Assembly: GCA_035294225.1 (NCBI GenBank)
Contig: DATGLH010000036.1
Coordinates: 1-64,000 of the forward strand
Reading direction: 5' to 3'
Origin: Trebonia sp035294225
Lineage (GTDB): Bacteria; Actinomycetota; Actinomycetes; Streptosporangiales; Streptosporangiaceae
Length of the DNA stretch: 64,000 nucleotides
The notes below the pieces were generated by a model that worked only from the letters and a program-made list of their open reading frames with translations, ran no database searches and was not told where the DNA came from. The translations under genes and the position numbers were made by a program. Positions 60,563 to 64,000 of this stretch are shown one piece after another (position 1 is the stretch's first letter; each line of letters begins with the position of its first letter).

Positions 60563-60593
60563 GAGGCTCGGTGTCCCGCTTTCACCGAGCCTC
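60563..60593. promoter_or_regulatory. Perfect 11-bp inverted repeat between lrp-like and kinase genes
   Basis: GAGGCTCGGTG (60563-60573) and CACCGAGCCTC (60583-60593) flank nine bases. It lies about 85-110 bp upstream of the Lrp start and about 80-110 bp before the kinase start. Candidate operator for either regulator, or a hairpin. Confidence 0.45.
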
Positions 60594-60618
60594 GCAAGTA
60601 AGACGCCTCGCCCGCCCG

Positions 60619-60647
60619 GGGGGTTTACCGCCCGGGGAGTAAAAATC
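60619..60647 (+). promoter_or_regulatory. CCCGGGG-AGTA direct repeats in the kinase promoter
   Basis: CGCCCGGGGGGTTTA and CGCCCGGGGAGTAAAA follow one another just upstream of the probable -10 box TACCGT (60663-60668). The shared CCCGGGRAGTA also occurs as the palindrome before the MMPL gene at 62621. TACCGT ends six bases before the GTG start, so the kinase mRNA is probably leaderless. Confidence 0.4.
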
Positions 60648-60674
60648 TGGCGCCGCGCGGCGTACCGTGATGGC

Positions 60675-61907
60675 GTGGACAGGAAGGCCGTGGACAGGAA
60701 GGCATGGCCATTGGGCATCCGCCCGGGCGACCTGGTCATGCTCGCCGCGGTGGTCGCGATCATCGAGGTGAACGTGGCCGTGGGCGGCGGCAGCGGGGCG
60801 GCGCCGCTCGACGCGGCGTCCTACACGCTCGGCGCGGTCATCGCTCTTCCGCTGCTCGCGTCCCGCCGCTGGCCGCGGGCGGTGCTGCTGATCAGCTTCG
60901 CCGAGATGATGCTCTTCTACACGCTGCACCGGCGGAACATCTCGCCCGCGCCGCTGATGTTCGTGCCGGTCTACCAGACCGCCGTCGCGGGCTACCTCGC
61001 CTGGTCGATCGCGGTGCCCGCGGTGATCATGGTGGCCGGCCTGTTCGCGGTGGGCTTCGGCGCCCATCAGCAGCCTGTCATCCTGCTCGCGGACTTCCTG
61101 CCGTCGTTCGCCATCTTCGTCCTCGCCGTCGCGCTCGGCGAGGTGGTCCGCGGCCGCCGCGCGCTGGCCGCCGAGACCGCGCGCCGGCTGGCGCTGGCCG
61201 CAGAGGAGCGGCGGTCCGAGGCCGCCCGGCTGCTCGCCGAGGAGCGGCTGCGCATCGCCCGCGAACTGCACGACACGGTGGCCCACAGCATGGCGACCAT
61301 CGCCGTGCAGGCCGCCTCCGCGCTGCACGTGCTGTCCGCGACAACTATCCCGAACGGAGGGGGGCGCCTGCCCGGGGAGGCCGATCCTGCCCATGCCGGG
61401 CAGCTCCGCGACGCGCTCGTCACCATCCGCGAGACGAGCAAGGGCGCGCTCGGCGAGATGCGCGCGGTCCTCGGGCAGCTCCGGGGCGGCGCCGACGGCG
61501 GCGCGCAGGCCGCGAGCGGCCTGGGCCTGGACCGGCTATCGCAATTGCGCGCCGCGGTCACCGCGGCGGGCTCGCCGGTCACCGTCACGGTCGAGGGCGA
61601 GCAGGGGCCGCTGCCGCCGGCGGCCGACCACGCGGCATACCGGATCTTGCAGGAGTCGCTGACCAACGTGCTGCGGCACGCGCCGAACGGCACCCCCGCC
61701 GAGGTGCGCCTGCGCTATGCGCCCGGCGTCCTCACGATCACCGTCTCGAACGACGGCTGCGCCCCGTCCCCGGCGGGCGGCACGCCGGGGACGGGGAACG
61801 GGATCCGCGGGATGCGCGAGCGCGCGGCCGCCGTCGGCGGCACCCTCGAAGCCGGCCCGCGCCCCGGCGGCGGCTTCCTCGTCACGGCGACGCTGCCGAG
61901 GGGGTGA
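60675..61907 (+). CDS. NarL-type two-component sensor histidine kinase
   Basis: About 410 residues from GTG 60675. Five or six membrane helices (residues 20-150) are followed by a coiled region, a HisKA_3 dimerisation box RIARELHDTVAHSMATIAVQ with His199, and a HATPase_c domain (YRILQESLTNVLRHAPNG, GNGIRGMRERAAAVGG). No extracytoplasmic sensor domain exists, as in DesK/LiaS-like kinases of cell-envelope stress. A 15-bp duplication (GTGGACAGGAAGGCC/A) forms its first ten codons. It is paired with the regulator starting four bases after its stop. Confidence 0.88.
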   Translation: MDRKAVDRKAWPLGIRPGDLVMLAAVVAIIEVNVAVGGGSGAAPLDAASYTLGAVIALPLLASRRWPRAVLLISFAEMMLFYTLHRRNISPAPLMFVPVYQTAVAGYLAWSIAVPAVIMVAGLFAVGFGAHQQPVILLADFLPSFAIFVLAVALGEVVRGRRALAAETARRLALAAEERRSEAARLLAEERLRIARELHDTVAHSMATIAVQAASALHVLSATTIPNGGGRLPGEADPAHAGQLRDALVTIRETSKGALGEMRAVLGQLRGGADGGAQAASGLGLDRLSQLRAAVTAAGSPVTVTVEGEQGPLPPAADHAAYRILQESLTNVLRHAPNGTPAEVRLRYAPGVLTITVSNDGCAPSPAGGTPGTGNGIRGMRERAAAVGGTLEAGPRPGGGFLVTATLPRG

Positions 61908-61911
61908 CCGG

Positions 61912-62601
61912 ATGATCCGGGTGCTGCTCGCGGACGACCAGGCGCTGGTGCGGGCCGGGTTCCGGATGCTGCTCGAGGCCGCCGGGGACATCGAGGTCGT
62001 CGCGGAGGCCGCGAACGGGGGCACCGCTGTCGCCCTGGCCCGCCAGCACCGCCCGGACGTGGTGCTCATGGACCTGCGGATGCCGGAGGTGGACGGGATC
62101 ACCGCCATGGGCCTGATCGCGGCCGATCCGGCGCTCGGCGCGGTCCGGGTGGTGGTGCTCACCACGTTCGACGACGAGGAGAGCGTCTTCGCCGCGCTGC
62201 GGGCCGGCGCGAGCGGGTTCCTGGTGAAGGACGTGGAACCGGGCGATCTGCTCCGGGCCATCCGGGTGGTCGCGCGCGGTGAGGCGCTGCTGTCCCCCAG
62301 CGTGACCCGCGCGGTGATCGCCCGGTTCGCCGCCGGCGCGGCGGCCCCGGCCGGGCGCGCCCCCGGACCGGCGCGCCCGGCGCCGCCGGGCCTGGCCGCG
62401 CTCACCGAACGCGAGCGCGAGGTCGTCACCCTGGTCGCCGCCGGGCTGTCCAACGAGGAGATCGCCGTCAAGCTGACGGTCAGCCCGCTCACCGCGAAGA
62501 CCCATGTCAGCCGCGCCATGACCAAGCTGTGCGCCCGCGACCGGGCACAGCTCGTCGTCCTCGCCTACGAGCACGGCCTCGCCGCCCGTCCCGGCGGCTG
62601 A
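61912..62601 (+). CDS. NarL/LuxR-type response regulator
   Basis: A 229-residue regulator from ATG 61912. The receiver has LLADDQALVRAG, Asp54 in VVLMDLRMPEVDG and the Lys in GFLVKDVEPG. After an Ala/Pro-rich linker the LuxR HTH follows (LTEREREVVTLVAAGLSNEEIAVKL). Likely phosphorylated by the preceding kinase and likely to control the MMPL exporter downstream, whose promoter shares a motif with the kinase promoter. Confidence 0.9.
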   Translation: MIRVLLADDQALVRAGFRMLLEAAGDIEVVAEAANGGTAVALARQHRPDVVLMDLRMPEVDGITAMGLIAADPALGAVRVVVLTTFDDEESVFAALRAGASGFLVKDVEPGDLLRAIRVVARGEALLSPSVTRAVIARFAAGAAAPAGRAPGPARPAPPGLAALTEREREVVTLVAAGLSNEEIAVKLTVSPLTAKTHVSRAMTKLCARDRAQLVVLAYEHGLAARPGG

Positions 62602-62620
62602 CGCCGGGACGGGCGGCGAG

Positions 62621-62640
62621 CGTACTCCCCCGGGAGTACT
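62621..62640. promoter_or_regulatory. Palindrome GTACTCCC-GGGAGTAC before the MMPL gene
   Basis: GTACTCCC, two bases, GGGAGTAC: a perfect 18-base inverted repeat in the 117-bp gap between the response regulator and the MMPL gene. Its CCCGGGAGTA core resembles the repeats at 60619-60647. Candidate binding site for the response regulator, or a short terminator. Confidence 0.45.
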
Positions 62641-62718
62641 CCGGCCGATTAGCCGCGAGCCGCGAATGCCTCCCCGCGCAGGACGCGCCGGGCGGGGGCG
62701 TGTTGCGAGGCTTTGGCC

Positions 62719-64000
62719 ATGCGAACGCGAGATGGCCTGCTCGGCGGCCTAGGCCGAGCCTGCTACCGGCACCGGGGGACGACGCTGCTCGCGTGGGTCG
62801 CCGGGGTCGCGGTGCTGATCACGCTGTGGACCCGCTTCGGCGCCGCGGCCGACAACACGTTCACCAGCTCCGATCCCGGGCAGGCGCTGCTCAACGAGCA
62901 CTTCGCCCGGCAGTCCGGCGATACCCTCACGCTGGCGATCAGGTCCGCGGCGCCCGTCACCGCGCCCGCGACCCGCGCCCGCGTCGCGGGCGCGCTGGCC
63001 CCCTTCGAAAGCGCGCCGCACGTGACCGCGGTGACCAGCCCGTACACGACGCCGGGTCACGTGTCGCGGGACGGGCACATCGCGTACGCCACCGTGCAGT
63101 TCGACGTCCCGGGCAGCAGCATCCCCTCCGGCGAGGCCAGGGCCCTGATGAGCGATGCCGCCAGGGCCAGCGGGAACGGCGTGACGTTCAGCCTCGGCGG
63201 GGACGTGGTGGACCTGGCGGAGACGCCGTACGGCGGCCCGTCCAACGGGGTCGGGGTCGGGGCGGCCATGGTGGTGCTGCTGATCGCGTTCGGGTCGCTG
63301 CTGGCGATGGGGCTGCCGGTGGCGACCGCCCTCTTCGGCATCGGGTCCGGCCTGTCGCTGATCGCTCTGCTCGGCCACGTCTTCCCGGCGCCGTCGTTCT
63401 CCCCGATCATCGCCGCGATGATCGGCCTCGGCGTCGGCGTCGACTACGCGCTGTTCATCCTCACCCGGTTCAGGTCCGAGCTGCGCGGCGGAAACGCGCC
63501 CGAGGAGGCCGCCGTCACCGCGATGCGGACCGCCGGGGTCTCGGTGCTGACCGCGGGCGGCACCGTGGTGATCGGCCTGCTCGGGCTGCTCGTGCTGCGC
63601 CAGCCGCTGCTCAACGGGGTGGCGATCGCGGCGGCCGCCACGGTCGCGATGACCGTGCTCGGCGCGCTCACCCTGCTTCCGGCGCTGCTGGGGTTCAGCG
63701 GGACCCGGCTCGGCAAGCCCACCGTCCTGGAACGGCGCCGGGTCCGCAGGCACGGTGGCACGCCGGCAGCCGCCGCCGTCCGTTCGGAAAAATGGGCTTC
63801 GTTCATCCAGAAGCACCCGATGGCCGCCGCCGTCACCGCGGCGGGGTTCATCCTGCTGCTGGCCGCCCCGGTGCTGGCGATGAAGCTGTCCTTCCCCGAC
63901 GAGTCGGCGCAGGCACGGGGGACGATGGGGTACGCGAGCTACGCCGCGATGGCGCAGGGGTTCGGGCCGGGGTTCGACGCGCCGCTGATCGTCGCCGCGC
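62719..64000 (+). CDS. MMPL/RND-family exporter, N-terminal part
   Basis: An open frame from ATG 62719 to the right edge, 427 residues so far. The first helix (TTLLAWVAGVAVLITLW) precedes an extracytoplasmic loop and a five-helix bundle containing GLGVGVDYALFILTRFRSEL, the MMPL signature with the proton-relay Asp-Tyr, and a second AGGTVVIGLLGL segment. Full proteins are about 720 residues with two halves. It exports lipids or drugs. It is probably the target of the two-component system upstream. Confidence 0.88.
   Translation, partial: MRTRDGLLGGLGRACYRHRGTTLLAWVAGVAVLITLWTRFGAAADNTFTSSDPGQALLNEHFARQSGDTLTLAIRSAAPVTAPATRARVAGALAPFESAPHVTAVTSPYTTPGHVSRDGHIAYATVQFDVPGSSIPSGEARALMSDAARASGNGVTFSLGGDVVDLAETPYGGPSNGVGVGAAMVVLLIAFGSLLAMGLPVATALFGIGSGLSLIALLGHVFPAPSFSPIIAAMIGLGVGVDYALFILTRFRSELRGGNAPEEAAVTAMRTAGVSVLTAGGTVVIGLLGLLVLRQPLLNGVAIAAAATVAMTVLGALTLLPALLGFSGTRLGKPTVLERRRVRRHGGTPAAAAVRSEKWASFIQKHPMAAAVTAAGFILLLAAPVLAMKLSFPDESAQARGTMGYASYAAMAQGFGPGFDAPLIVAA

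Noticed and set aside
1..64000. tRNA, rRNA, prophage, integrase or insertion-sequence genes
   Set aside because: None was recognised by eye on either strand; a dedicated tRNA and IS search was not possible, so small or divergent examples could be missed.

Overview
The window is very GC-rich with strong third-position bias, Shine-Dalgarno sites of the GGAGG type, frequent GTG/TTG starts, several apparently leaderless genes and typical actinomycete families (KdpFABC-DE, Hanks-type kinase, ECF42 sigma factor with a DGPF partner, NarL-type two-component systems). It suggests a soil actinobacterium of the Streptosporangiales type; no rRNA or tRNA was seen, so the genus cannot be named.

Region 1 (1-23 kb) is a catabolic island. 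It holds a Liv-type ABC importer (livM partial, livH, binding lipoprotein), a ring-hydroxylase-like FAD monooxygenase interrupted by one in-frame TGA, a remnant of a quinone oxidoreductase, a ribose-type ABC importer, an ABM monooxygenase, and two runs of plus-strand genes. The first run is aldehyde dehydrogenase, L-2-hydroxyglutarate oxidase-like enzyme, amidohydrolase, ThDP enzyme and Ldh2-type dehydrogenase. The second is a LysR regulator, two-domain extradiol-type dioxygenase, second aldehyde dehydrogenase, FAH-family enzyme, VOC protein and alpha/beta hydrolase, followed by a cupin and a carboxymuconolactone-decarboxylase-like protein. The set resembles import and meta-cleavage-like breakdown of an aromatic or related acid. 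A palindromic element (core GAAGCCTWAGG) recurs about 75-87 bp before several of these genes and is the best candidate for a shared operator.

Region 2 (23-34 kb) is mixed: a 2-hydroxyacid dehydrogenase, a nucleotidyltransferase, and a minus-strand set (truncated SDR, creatininase-family hydrolase, metallophosphoesterase, APC permease, GntR/FCD regulator). Next come an SDR whose catalytic Lys is Met, a DGPF/YCII protein with its ECF42 sigma factor, an MFS exporter, a flavin-binding split-barrel protein and an orphan VapB-like antitoxin.

Region 3 (34.5-60 kb) is rich in potassium and ion functions: a CPA1 K+/H+-type antiporter, a small 4-TM protein, a BtuFCD-like importer behind a clear cobalamin riboswitch, a GT-C-like membrane protein, an SGNH hydrolase, a PQQ-propeller lipoprotein, a universal stress protein, kdpFABC, a Ser/Thr kinase, a DUF4239 protein, kdpDE, an SDR and a KimA-like K+ importer. 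The kinase's C-terminal 4-TM domain is homologous to the small 4-TM protein beside the antiporter, which hints at an uncharacterised membrane sensor linked to ion homeostasis. A palindromic repeat family occurs at 34.56-34.67 kb and, inverted, at 52.44-52.53 kb.

Region 4 (58.8-64 kb) has a LacI regulator, a small membrane protein, an Lrp/AsnC regulator, a NarL-type histidine kinase/response regulator pair and the start of an MMPL exporter running off the window.
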